Source of the DNA: Deltaproteobacteria bacterium
GTDB lineage: Bacteria; Desulfobacterota_B; Binatia; UBA9968
Reading direction: 5' to 3'
DNA: 11,854 nucleotides
NCBI GenBank assembly: GCA_005879255.1
Contig: VBKY01000197.1
Span: forward strand, 1 to 11,854
Positions 1 through 5,859 of this stretch are shown here, one piece after another. The translations under genes and the position numbers were made by a program. Position 1 is the stretch's first letter. Each line of letters opens with the position of its first letter. The notes under the pieces were generated by a model. It made no database searches. It was given only the letters and a program-made list of their open reading frames with translations, and was not told where the DNA came from.

Positions 1-873
1 GTCCTCGAACAGATTCCGCGCAGCACGCCCCCGATGGATGTCATGCGCACCGGTTGCTCGATGCTCGGCACGTTGGAACCCGAGGGTCCGGGCCATGAAC
101 AAATCGCTGTGGCCAATCGGCTCACTGGCTGCTTCAGCGCAATGCTCCTCTACTGGTATCAGTTTCACGAACACGGCAGGCGCGTCGACACCGAAACCGA
201 CGACGACAGCACCGCCGGCCATTTTCTCCATTTGCTCCACGGTAAGAAGCCCGATGACCTGCATCGGCGCGCGATCGACGTCTCACTGATTCTCTACGCC
301 GAGCATGAGTTTAACGCGTCGACTTTTACCGCGCGCACGATTACCTCCACGTTGCCCGACTTTTACTCTTCGGTAACCGGCGCCATCGGCGCCCTTCGCG
401 GCCCGTTGCATGGCGGCGCCAACGAAGCCGCGATGGAGTTGATCGAGCGATACGCGACACCAGATGAGGCGGAGAAAGGCGTGCTCGAATTGATCGCGAA
501 GAAGGCACTCATCATGGGCTTCGGCCACCGTGTTTATAAAATCTCCGATCCGCGCTCGGATGTGATTAAAGCATGGTCGAAGAAACTTGGCGAAGCCTAT
601 AATGACAAGCGGCTCTATCCAGTCTCGGAGCGCATCGAGCAAGTGATGCGACGTGAGAAGAATTTGTTCCCCAACTTGGATTTCTATAGCGCCAGCGCCT
701 ATCACTTGTGTGGAATACCAACGGCGATGTTTACGCCGCTCTTCGTGGTCTCGCGCATCACCGGCTGGGCGGCACACATCATCGAGCAGCGCGCCGACAA
801 TCGTCTGATCCGCCCCAACGCCGATTATGTCGGCCCCGATCCGCGGCTATTCGTGCCGATGGAAAAGCGGTAG
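1..873 (+). CDS. prpC: 2-methylcitrate synthase (PrpC), 5' end outside window
   Basis: Condenses propionyl-CoA with oxaloacetate to 2-methylcitrate, the first step of the methylcitrate cycle, in the cytoplasm. The reading frame is open from base 1 and the first codons already read as citrate synthase (IPRSTPPMDVMRTGCSMLG), so the N-terminal part, perhaps 80-100 residues, lies outside the window. The citrate synthase catalytic triad is visible: His in RGPLHGGANE (codon 409-411), His in MGFGHRVYK (526-528) and Asp in FPNLDFYSA (679-681). The PMDVMRTGCSMLG segment and the ending NRLIRPNADYVGP...FVPMEKR match PrpC-type enzymes better than housekeeping GltA. The two genes downstream encode the next methylcitrate-cycle activities, which supports the 2-methylcitrate assignment. 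A citrate synthase with dual substrate use remains possible. Confidence 0.94.
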   Translation, partial: VLEQIPRSTPPMDVMRTGCSMLGTLEPEGPGHEQIAVANRLTGCFSAMLLYWYQFHEHGRRVDTETDDDSTAGHFLHLLHGKKPDDLHRRAIDVSLILYAEHEFNASTFTARTITSTLPDFYSSVTGAIGALRGPLHGGANEAAMELIERYATPDEAEKGVLELIAKKALIMGFGHRVYKISDPRSDVIKAWSKKLGEAYNDKRLYPVSERIEQVMRREKNLFPNLDFYSASAYHLCGIPTAMFTPLFVVSRITGWAAHIIEQRADNRLIRPNADYVGPDPRLFVPMEKR

Positions 874-885
874 AAAGCGTTAAAC

Positions 886-946
886 GTTCAAGGTTCAATC
901 TCCTCTTGCCGACATTGAATTCTTGAACCCTTGAATTGTTGAGTCC
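886..946. repeat. Mirrored octamer-repeat hairpin element between prpC and prpD
   Basis: The right arm (915-946) is four consecutive 8-bp words starting TTGA: TTGAATTC, TTGAACCC, TTGAATTG, TTGAGTCC. The left arm (886-899) holds two inverse words, TTCAAGG and TTCAAT. The stretch 887-898 pairs with 923-935 through 12 base pairs and one bulged C, around a loop of about 24 nt. The element fills the prpC-prpD gap and ends 13 nt before the prpD ATG. It has the same design as the elements at 5744-5820 and 11027-11085, though the words differ. A transcription attenuator or mRNA-stability role within the operon is inferred, not shown. Confidence 0.7.
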
Positions 947-959
947 TTTCGCGACAACG

Positions 960-2402
960 ATGGCTGGAAACGTTTCAAACATTCGCCCTGAACCGGATAC
1001 AATCTTGGTTGAGTTGGCTGACTACGCGGCGAATTATGTTCCCGGGAGCCCAGAAGCCATCGATACCGCGCGCTACAATCTTATGGATGCGCTCGGCTGT
1101 GGCTTGCTTGCGCTCCGCTATCGCGAATGCACGAAACACTTGGGACCCATCGTTCCCGGCGCGACGCTCAAGGACGGCGCGCGGGTGCCTGGAACGAACT
1201 GGCAGCTCGATCCGGTCCACGCGGCATTCAATCTCGGCGTGATGATCCGTTGGCTCGATTTCAACGATACCTGGCTGGCGGCCGAATGGGGTCATCCCTC
1301 CGATAATCTGGGCGGCATTCTTATGCTCGCCGATTATCTCACTCGCACACAAAAAAAGATTTTTACGGTGCATGACGTGCTGTGTGCCATGATCAAAGCG
1401 CACGAAATCCAAGGCGTCCTAGCGCTCGAAAACAGCTTCAATCGCGTTGGCCTGGATCACGTGCTGCTCGTCCGCGTCGCCACGGCGGCCATCGCCACGG
1501 CCATGCTCGGCGGAACCAAACAGCAAATCATCAGTGCGCTTTCCAATGCGTGGATCGACGGCGGCGCGTTGCGCGTATATCGACACGGGCCCAACACCGG
1601 TCCCCGTAAGTCGTGGGCGGCCGGCGACGCCACCAGCCGCGGCGTGCGCCTTGCGCTGATGGCCATGCAGGGCGAGATGGGTTACCCGTCGGCGCTATCA
1701 GCCAAACATTGGGGATTCTACGACGTGCTTTTCAACGGTAAACCTTTTGTGCTCGGTCGCTCGCTGGGCTGCGACGTGATGGAGAACGTGCTGTTTAAAA
1801 TATCGTTTCCCGCTGAATTTCACGCCCAGACGGCGGTAGAATGCGCCCTCAAACTCCACGTACTGATCAAGGATCGCTTGAATGAAATCGATAAAGTCGA
1901 AATCACGACGCAAGAATCTGCGCTTCGCATCATCGATAAAACCGGACCGCTGCACAATCCGGCCGACCGCGACCACTGCATTCAATACATGACCGCCGTC
2001 GGATTAATTTTTGGCGAGCTCACTGCCGATCACTACGAAGATGCCGTCGCCCGGGACCCGCGCATCGATGCGTTACGCGGCAAAATGGTCTGCCTCGAAG
2101 ACCCGCAATACTCGAAAGATTATCTGGATCCGGAAAAACGCTCGATCGCCAACGCCGTCCAGGTATTTTTCAAAGACGGATCGGCGACGGAGAAAGTTGC
2201 GGTGGAGTATCCCGTTGGCCACCGCCGCCGCCGCGCTGAAGGCATACCGTTATTGATCAAGAAATTCGCAGCCAATCTCGCCTCGCGACTGTCTCCGCCA
2301 CAGCGCCAAGCGATCATGGATGTTTGTCGCGATGCCGAGCGTTTGCATCCAATGCCGGTCGATAAATTTCTCGATATGTGGATTGTCAAGTCCATCGAGT
2401 AG
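960..2402 (+). CDS. prpD: 2-methylcitrate dehydratase (PrpD, MmgE/PrpD family)
   Basis: Dehydrates 2-methylcitrate to 2-methyl-cis-aconitate, the second step of the methylcitrate cycle, without an iron-sulfur cluster. The 480-residue product is close to the usual PrpD length (about 483) and is recognisable nearly end to end. It has the N-terminal NIRPE motif, VPGA/VPGT segments, the block [20 protein letters not shown] at about residues 95-114, the active-site region [15 protein letters not shown], the block [41 protein letters not shown], and [13 protein letters not shown] chose the ATG at 960 because [11 protein letters not shown] lines up with the start of known PrpD proteins. An in-frame TTG at 936 would add eight residues encoded by the repeat element. 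Neither start has a clear Shine-Dalgarno. The gene lies 86 bp after prpC and 65 bp before the prpB-like gene. Confidence 0.95.
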   Translation: MAGNVSNIRPEPDTILVELADYAANYVPGSPEAIDTARYNLMDALGCGLLALRYRECTKHLGPIVPGATLKDGARVPGTNWQLDPVHAAFNLGVMIRWLDFNDTWLAAEWGHPSDNLGGILMLADYLTRTQKKIFTVHDVLCAMIKAHEIQGVLALENSFNRVGLDHVLLVRVATAAIATAMLGGTKQQIISALSNAWIDGGALRVYRHGPNTGPRKSWAAGDATSRGVRLALMAMQGEMGYPSALSAKHWGFYDVLFNGKPFVLGRSLGCDVMENVLFKISFPAEFHAQTAVECALKLHVLIKDRLNEIDKVEITTQESALRIIDKTGPLHNPADRDHCIQYMTAVGLIFGELTADHYEDAVARDPRIDALRGKMVCLEDPQYSKDYLDPEKRSIANAVQVFFKDGSATEKVAVEYPVGHRRRRAEGIPLLIKKFAANLASRLSPPQRQAIMDVCRDAERLHPMPVDKFLDMWIVKSIE

Positions 2403-2467
2403 CACTGACGGTCTTAAGTTAACTCGGCGCAGAACTCGAAAGCACTTTAATTAATCTGAGGTATCAC

Positions 2468-3349
2468 ATGAACTCACGACAAACGCTTCGACAGCTGCTG
2501 AAACGCGACAAATTGCTAGTTGCCCCGGGTTGCTTCGACGGCCTCTCTGCCCGTCTCGTCGAAGAGGCCGGATTTGAAGCGGCGTATTTGAGCGGTGGCG
2601 CGGTGGCGAGAAGCATGGGCATACCGGATATCGGTTTGGTCACGCTGTCGGAATCCATCGACCGTGCCGCCCAGGTCGTTGCCACGGTAAAGATTCCCAT
2701 TATCGCCGACGCGGACACCGGCTACGGCAATGTCGTCAATCTCGTGCGCACGGTGCGTGAATTCGAGCGCGCCGGCGTCGCCGCGATTCATATCGAAGAC
2801 CAGATCACGCCCAAGCGTTGCGGTCATCTGGATGGCAAGGAAGTCATACCACTGGCGGAGATGGAAAAGAAATTGCAAGCGGCGCTGGCGACCCGCACGG
2901 ATCCTGATTTCTGTATTATTGCACGAACCGATGCTCGCGGAGTCAATGGCTTCGACGACGCGATCAAACGCGGGCGTGCGTTCGCCAAACTCGGCGTTGA
3001 CGCGATTTTCGTCGAGGCGCCACAGTCGGAAGACGAATTAGCTGAAATCCCGCGCCGAATCCCCAATGTCCCGATCCTCGTCAATGTTTTCAAAGGCGGC
3101 AAGACTCCGATGCTGCCGATGCAGCGCTTGCAAGAGATCGGCTACCGCATCGCGATTTATCCGTCTGAGACTCAGAGGGCGGCGATTCACGCCATGAGAA
3201 GAGCGCTCGAAACACTCAAACGCGAAGGCACGACGGAATCGATCGATGACTCACTAACAACCTTCAAAGAGCGCGATCAGGTCGTCGGCTTGGATGACTG
3301 GCAGAAAATTGAAAGAGAGTATCTAGCGGTAGATAGCCAGAAAGCTTGA
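2468..3349 (+). CDS. prpB: Methylisocitrate lyase-like protein (isocitrate lyase/PEP mutase family)
   Basis: Probably cleaves 2-methylisocitrate to pyruvate and succinate, the last step of the methylcitrate cycle. The 293-residue protein is an ICL/PEP-mutase superfamily TIM barrel: DADTGYG (residues 81-87) for Mg2+ binding, the lyase signature KRCGH (116-120) with the candidate catalytic Cys118, ARTDA (152-156) and FVEAP (181-185). A GAGG Shine-Dalgarno at 2458-2461 sits six nt before the ATG. Position in the operon favours PrpB. However, DADTGYG replaces the DADIGFG I recall in enterobacterial PrpB, GGKTP replaces its FGATP region, and YPS (231-233) replaces YPL. These features also suit 2,3-dimethylmalate lyase or oxaloacetate decarboxylase members of the superfamily. 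The family is certain; the substrate is a context-based inference. Confidence 0.85.
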   Translation: MNSRQTLRQLLKRDKLLVAPGCFDGLSARLVEEAGFEAAYLSGGAVARSMGIPDIGLVTLSESIDRAAQVVATVKIPIIADADTGYGNVVNLVRTVREFERAGVAAIHIEDQITPKRCGHLDGKEVIPLAEMEKKLQAALATRTDPDFCIIARTDARGVNGFDDAIKRGRAFAKLGVDAIFVEAPQSEDELAEIPRRIPNVPILVNVFKGGKTPMLPMQRLQEIGYRIAIYPSETQRAAIHAMRRALETLKREGTTESIDDSLTTFKERDQVVGLDDWQKIEREYLAVDSQKA

Positions 3350-3373
3350 CGATCGCAAAAACTCTCCCGTGGC

Positions 3374-3388
3374 GGCTTACCGAAAGCC
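3374..3388 (+). terminator. Small hairpin just after the prpB-like gene
   Basis: GGCTT (3374-3378) and AAGCC (3384-3388) form a perfect 5-bp stem around ACCGA, 24 nt after the prpB-like stop codon. The sequence after it (TTCTCG) is only weakly T-rich, so this is at best a weak intrinsic terminator for the prp operon. Confidence 0.25.
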
Positions 3389-3487
3389 TTCTCGTGGTAA
3401 TCAAGTCCATCAATCGATTTACGATCCTGTCGCACACGTAGCCGGTTGGCGTAATCGAATGCTAGTCCTGACAGGAATGTCCGGCAC

Positions 3488-3517
3488 GGCCGCCAGTCCA
3501 ACCGCTTGGCTGCGGCC
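3488..3517 (+). terminator. GC-rich hairpin, possible operon terminator
   Basis: GGCCGC at 3488-3493 and GCGGCC at 3512-3517 are perfect inverse copies. The inner bases (CAGTCCAA / TTGGCTG) continue the pairing, giving about 12 base pairs with two single-base bulges around a CCGC loop. No T-run follows. It lies 139 nt after the prpB-like stop codon and may end the prp transcript or protect its 3' end. Confidence 0.35.
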
Positions 3518-3651
3518 TTGCCTCCTGGGTAGACATTTTAGCGGTAGTGAAGTACCTAGAGAACATCGAGCAGTCCGTCCATGAGTTTAGAACCTAAGAA
3601 ACGCCGTGTTATTCGATCCTTCACTATGCAGTAATTTGACCAAGTGCCATA

Positions 3652-3960
3652 ATGATAAAAATCGTCATCGCCTTAGCTTTGGTTCTTCCGCTAGTCATCC
3701 CGGATTCGCCGCCGCGCTCCAGTCCGCAGAACCGCTATTGTGCGGCGGTCGGTTCACAGGAAACTGCTAAATCCATCGGCGAAATATTCGACGACGATAG
3801 TAATATTGTCTTCAGCTCGCCGCTATCAAAAAATTTACAATATCCGTTTGCAGCCACGACAGCCGCGACTATTTTCTGCTGCTTCGATAGCAAGAGTCAT
3901 AGTAGTCTCAATAAAAAAGTGTTGGCACTTTTCAAACTCAAGGGAGCCTTTTTGATTTAG
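3652..3960 (+). CDS. Doubtful small exported protein (102 aa)
   Basis: I do not recognise this protein. Its first residues (MIKIVIALALVLPLVIP) look like a signal peptide or membrane anchor, and the rest is serine-rich with no known motif. Against it: no Shine-Dalgarno before the ATG, codon use that varies along its length, and a hairpin flanked by A and T runs (3913-3932) inside its last third. That would be unusual in a real coding sequence and could stop transcription before the gene ends. It may be a decayed gene, a spurious frame, or the source of a short RNA ending near 3932-3955. Confidence 0.25.
   Translation: MIKIVIALALVLPLVIPDSPPRSSPQNRYCAAVGSQETAKSIGEIFDDDSNIVFSSPLSKNLQYPFAATTAATIFCCFDSKSHSSLNKKVLALFKLKGAFLI
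3913..3932. terminator. Intrinsic terminator-like hairpin flanked by A and T runs
   Basis: AAAAGTG (3915-3921) and CACTTTT (3926-3932) form a perfect 7-bp stem with a TTGG loop, preceded by further A residues, so it could end transcription from either side. A second T-run follows a four-base stem, AAGG/CCTT, near 3940-3952. It lies within the doubtful frame 3652-3960 and upstream of the small gene at 4086. Confidence 0.4.
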
Positions 3961-4052
3961 TATCTCCTCCCCGACCGTCGGCTCGTGCAACTAGTGGTGA
4001 GAGCTCCAGGCAGCATTAATCCCGCCGCTGCATTCTCATAGACGTTGGGCAA

Positions 4053-4080
4053 TCGAAAGCATTGGCGCTTTCCGAGGAGA
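4053..4080 (+). promoter_or_regulatory. 5'-leader hairpin abutting a strong Shine-Dalgarno
   Basis: TCGAAAGC (4053-4060) can pair with GCTTTC plus GA (4067-4075, one bulged C) around the loop ATTGGC. The hairpin's 3' arm runs into GAGGAGA (4074-4080), the strong ribosome-binding site of the small gene starting at 4086, five nt downstream. Such a stem could partly hide the ribosome-binding site. That role is inferred; the pairing and the strong Shine-Dalgarno are visible. Confidence 0.4.
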
Positions 4081-4085
4081 ATAAA

Positions 4086-4190
4086 ATGGAAGAGTTTCCG
4101 CTGTGGCTAAAATGTATCATCTGGGGAACTATCGGTTTCACAGCCCTATATACGCTTTGGGGCGTGATCCACTCTTTTCTGCAGGCTTAA
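4086..4190 (+). CDS. 34-residue single-pass membrane peptide
   Basis: The frame opens with ATG five nt after GAGGAGA, one of the best ribosome-binding sites in the window, and ends with TAA twelve nt before a perfect 12-bp hairpin. The peptide begins MEEFPLWLK, carries a hydrophobic segment of about 22 residues (roughly 9-30, rich in Ile, Leu, Trp, Phe and Tyr) and ends HSFLQA. The acidic N-terminus followed by Lys9-Cys10 and a single helix suggests an integral inner-membrane small protein. Small single-pass proteins of this size often act as accessory subunits or modulators of larger membrane complexes, but I recognise no family. The good RBS and the following hairpin indicate a self-contained transcription unit. 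Confidence 0.6.
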   Translation: MEEFPLWLKCIIWGTIGFTALYTLWGVIHSFLQA

Positions 4191-4202
4191 GCGTATCGGC
4201 TT

Positions 4203-4232
4203 TCGCGAGGGTGAATTGAGTCACCCTCGCGA
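4203..4232 (+). terminator. Perfect 12-bp hairpin after the small membrane-peptide gene
   Basis: TCGCGAGGGTGA (4203-4214) and TCACCCTCGCGA (4221-4232) are exact reverse complements separated by ATTGAG. This GC-rich stem begins 12 nt after the small gene's stop codon. No T-run follows, so termination might depend on Rho or the hairpin may protect the 3' end, but position and stability fit a transcript end. Confidence 0.55.
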
Positions 4233-4310
4233 CACGGGCTAGGTTATTGATCAAAGTTTATCCGGTCAAGAACAGACCCGCCGGCTGACGTATTCGTAGT
4301 ATTTCATCTC

Positions 4311-4327
4311 ACTAATCCAGTATTAGT
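4311..4327. promoter_or_regulatory. Inverted repeat upstream of the cupin gene
   Basis: ACTAAT (4311-4316) and ATTAGT (4322-4327) form a perfect 6-bp inverted repeat with a 5-bp spacer, 42 nt before the cupin start codon. An 8-bp palindrome, TTGATCAA, also lies at 4247-4254. Either could be a regulator binding site. No clear -10/-35 pair is visible nearby. Confidence 0.2.
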
Positions 4328-4368
4328 CGTCGGCAGTAGCCGCGCCATCAATCCATCAGGAGGCCAAC

Positions 4369-4698
4369 ATGAAATTTTATCGACTCTACTCAGGCGCCGA
4401 TGGCCAATCGCATTTTGAGCCACTGGATTCGAGCCGAGCCTCAGAGTTTTTCAACTCCACGCGGACGGCCACGGGACTGTTGTTCAGAAACGATTTTGCT
4501 CCCCATATCGTTGACTATCACCGCGCGCCACGTCGCCGCTGGGTCATTACCCTCTCCGGGAGTGTCGACATTGGACTTGGCAACGGAGCTCGTGAGACCT
4601 TCTTGCCCGGGGATGTATTCCTTGCCGAAGATATCACCGGTCAAGGACACACGGCGACCCCCCACGATTGGGTTAGAGCGTACGTGAATATAGAATAA
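4369..4698 (+). CDS. Small single-domain cupin protein
   Basis: A 109-residue cytoplasmic protein with one cupin beta-barrel domain. Cupin motif 1 is seen around H51-R52-A53-P54-R55-R56 through TLSGSVDI (residues 51-68). Motif 2 is the PGDVFLAEDITGQGH stretch (80-94), with His94 and Glu87 as possible metal or ligand contacts. The pattern of an arginine-rich strand, LSG turn, PGD turn, E-D-x-T-G-x-G-H is familiar from small cupins of unknown substrate found near catabolic genes. AGGAGG at 4358-4363 gives a strong ribosome-binding site five nt before the ATG. The next gene, a solute-binding protein, starts 63 nt later behind its own possible promoter. The role (sensing or isomerising a small molecule) cannot be read from the sequence. 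Confidence 0.87.
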   Translation: MKFYRLYSGADGQSHFEPLDSSRASEFFNSTRTATGLLFRNDFAPHIVDYHRAPRRRWVITLSGSVDIGLGNGARETFLPGDVFLAEDITGQGHTATPHDWVRAYVNIE

Positions 4699-4719
4699 TT
4701 CCACCTATTACTCATCGCG

Positions 4720-4728
4720 TGATATACT
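4720..4728 (+). promoter_or_regulatory. Possible extended -10 promoter for the solute-binding protein
   Basis: TGATATACT at 4720-4728 fits the extended -10 form TGnTATAcT, differing from TATAAT at one base. It lies in the AT-rich gap between the cupin stop and the binding-protein start, 33 nt before the ATG at 4762. No good -35 is seen, which is tolerated in extended -10 promoters. Confidence 0.35.
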
Positions 4729-4761
4729 ATTTCTGTTTGCCGGACGATGGGAGTGGTGCTC

Positions 4762-5733
4762 ATGGCTCGGGTTCGAATTCTTCTGTTATTTGCACTCTTA
4801 TGCTTACTTTTCACGGCTGGCGCCGGTGAAGCGCAGAAAATCACTTTTTCTTATAGCTCGTTAATTGGTACTCAATCGCCGCTCTGGATCGCTAACGACG
4901 TCGGTTTCTTCAAGAAACATCGGATGGACGTCAACGTAGTTTACATCCCTGGCGGCAAAAGCGTTGTGGAGGGAATGCTGGCTGGAAACATCCAGATAGC
5001 TATTGCAGCTCCTGCTGCCGTGCTTCGCGCCAATCTTGGTGGTTCCGACTTTGTTTACATCGGAGCTCTTAGCAATAGCGTTGATTTTGTCGTGATTACT
5101 CGCGATGGCATAAAATCGGTTCAAGAGCTCCGCGGCAAGAAAATCGCCATCGGCAATTTTGGCAGCGGCACGGATTATGCCGGCCGTCTCGTCTTTGACA
5201 AGCTCGGCATGCAGGTCGGTAAGGACATTATTTTTACCCAGAGCCTGGGGGGACAGCCGACACGGCTTGCTATGCTCCAATCGGGTACCGTCGACGGAGT
5301 GGTTCTCAGCCCGCCTTTCACCCTGCGCGCACAACAGTTGGGATTCCGTCCGGTGCTGGATTTCTCGTCGGTGATTCCCCATTATTTTTCGTTGGGCTAC
5401 TTTACCAGGCGCAGTTATATCCGGGACAATCCTCGCGTCGTGGAGAACAGCCTCAAAGGACTCCTCGATGCCACCAGATACGTTTGGTCCAACGCCGACG
5501 GCACAATCAAAATCCTTAGCCGTCATCTGCAGATCAGCGACGAAGCTTTCGTGAAATCTTACTACCGCGATGTTCTTCTCGCTCAGCTCGATCGCGATTT
5601 GTACCCGGATGAGAAAGGCGTCGATCTGTTTCTAAAACAAGAGCGTGCGGCCAATCCCGGGGCGGGCAAAATCAAGTCTGGCGATTTCATCGACACGAGC
5701 ATTCTCGACAAGCTGCGCAAAGAGGGATACTGA
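4762..5733 (+). CDS. ABC transporter solute-binding protein (SsuA/NMT1-like)
   Basis: A secreted periplasmic binding protein of the SsuA/THI5/NMT1 type, which normally delivers small organic ligands such as sulfonates, pyrimidines or aromatic acids to an ABC importer. Counting from the ATG at 4762 it has 323 residues, with a signal peptide whose hydrophobic core is about residues 6-18 and likely cleavage after Ala24 (GEA/QK). The mature part begins with the family pattern: ITFSYSS, PLWIANDVGFFKKHRMDVNV, GGKSVVEGMLAGNIQIAIAA, then VQELRGKKIAIGNFGSGTDY and the LQSGTVDGVVLSPP hinge segment. I prefer 4762 over the ATG at 4747 because GGGAG (4749-4753) is well placed for it and the shorter N-terminus gives a cleaner signal peptide. 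No permease or ATPase gene is nearby, so it may share a transporter encoded elsewhere. Confidence 0.92.
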   Translation: MARVRILLLFALLCLLFTAGAGEAQKITFSYSSLIGTQSPLWIANDVGFFKKHRMDVNVVYIPGGKSVVEGMLAGNIQIAIAAPAAVLRANLGGSDFVYIGALSNSVDFVVITRDGIKSVQELRGKKIAIGNFGSGTDYAGRLVFDKLGMQVGKDIIFTQSLGGQPTRLAMLQSGTVDGVVLSPPFTLRAQQLGFRPVLDFSSVIPHYFSLGYFTRRSYIRDNPRVVENSLKGLLDATRYVWSNADGTIKILSRHLQISDEAFVKSYYRDVLLAQLDRDLYPDEKGVDLFLKQERAANPGAGKIKSGDFIDTSILDKLRKEGY

Positions 5734-5743
5734 AAAGACGCAG

Positions 5744-5820
5744 ATTGGAGTAAGGGATTATTGGAGTGTTGAGGTGGAGCGCATACCCATTACTCCAACA
5801 CTCCAACACTCCAATACTCC
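5744..5820. repeat. Mirrored octamer-repeat hairpin element before the carboxylase-like gene
   Basis: The right arm (5792-5820) is 3.6 copies of an 8-bp word: ACTCCAAC, ACTCCAAC, ACTCCAAT, ACTCC. The left arm carries inverse copies: ATTGGAGTA (5744-5752) and ATTGGAGTGTTG (5760-5771). The latter is an exact 12-bp reverse complement of 5804-5815. The element starts 11 nt after the binding-protein stop and ends 39 nt before the next start, so it could act as a terminator or mRNA stabiliser between the two genes. Its design matches the elements at 886-946 and 11027-11085. Confidence 0.75.
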
Positions 5821-5859
5821 GACCGCGCGCCACTCTCTTCACGAAAGATAAGCTAAAAC

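Larger units (their letters stand above)
3350..3651. other. Gene-poor region after the prp operon
   Basis: I find no convincing gene on either strand here. Short open frames exist on both strands (for example 3369-3584 + and 3277-3501 -), but they show no recognisable motif, no ribosome-binding site and no sensible start. The stretch holds two hairpins, at 3374-3388 and 3488-3517, annotated separately. It may contain decayed sequence. Confidence 0.5.

Noticed and set aside
283..777. 164-residue antisense frame inside prpC
   Set aside because: Shadow of the PrpC reading frame. The sense strand carries all citrate synthase motifs.
936..959. TTG at 936 as the start of prpD
   Set aside because: It would add eight residues encoded by the octamer repeat, while the ATG at 960 gives the usual PrpD N-terminus.
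3390..3500. Possible tRNA or tRNA remnant
   Set aside because: No cloverleaf, no T-arm TTC consensus and no acceptor pairing could be built.
3277..3584. Short open frames on both strands after the prpB-like gene
   Set aside because: No ribosome-binding site, motif or coherent composition. The minus frame also overlaps the end of the prpB-like gene.
3740..3955. Alternative 71-residue frame within the doubtful gene
   Set aside because: No Shine-Dalgarno, no motif, and it spans the terminator-like hairpin.
4861..5526. 221-residue antisense frame inside the solute-binding protein gene
   Set aside because: The sense frame has a signal peptide and family motifs. The antisense product has neither.
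5792..5820. Tandem ACTCCAAC units as a CRISPR array or iteron origin
   Set aside because: Units are 8 bp with no spacers, fewer than four copies, and no replication or cas gene nearby.
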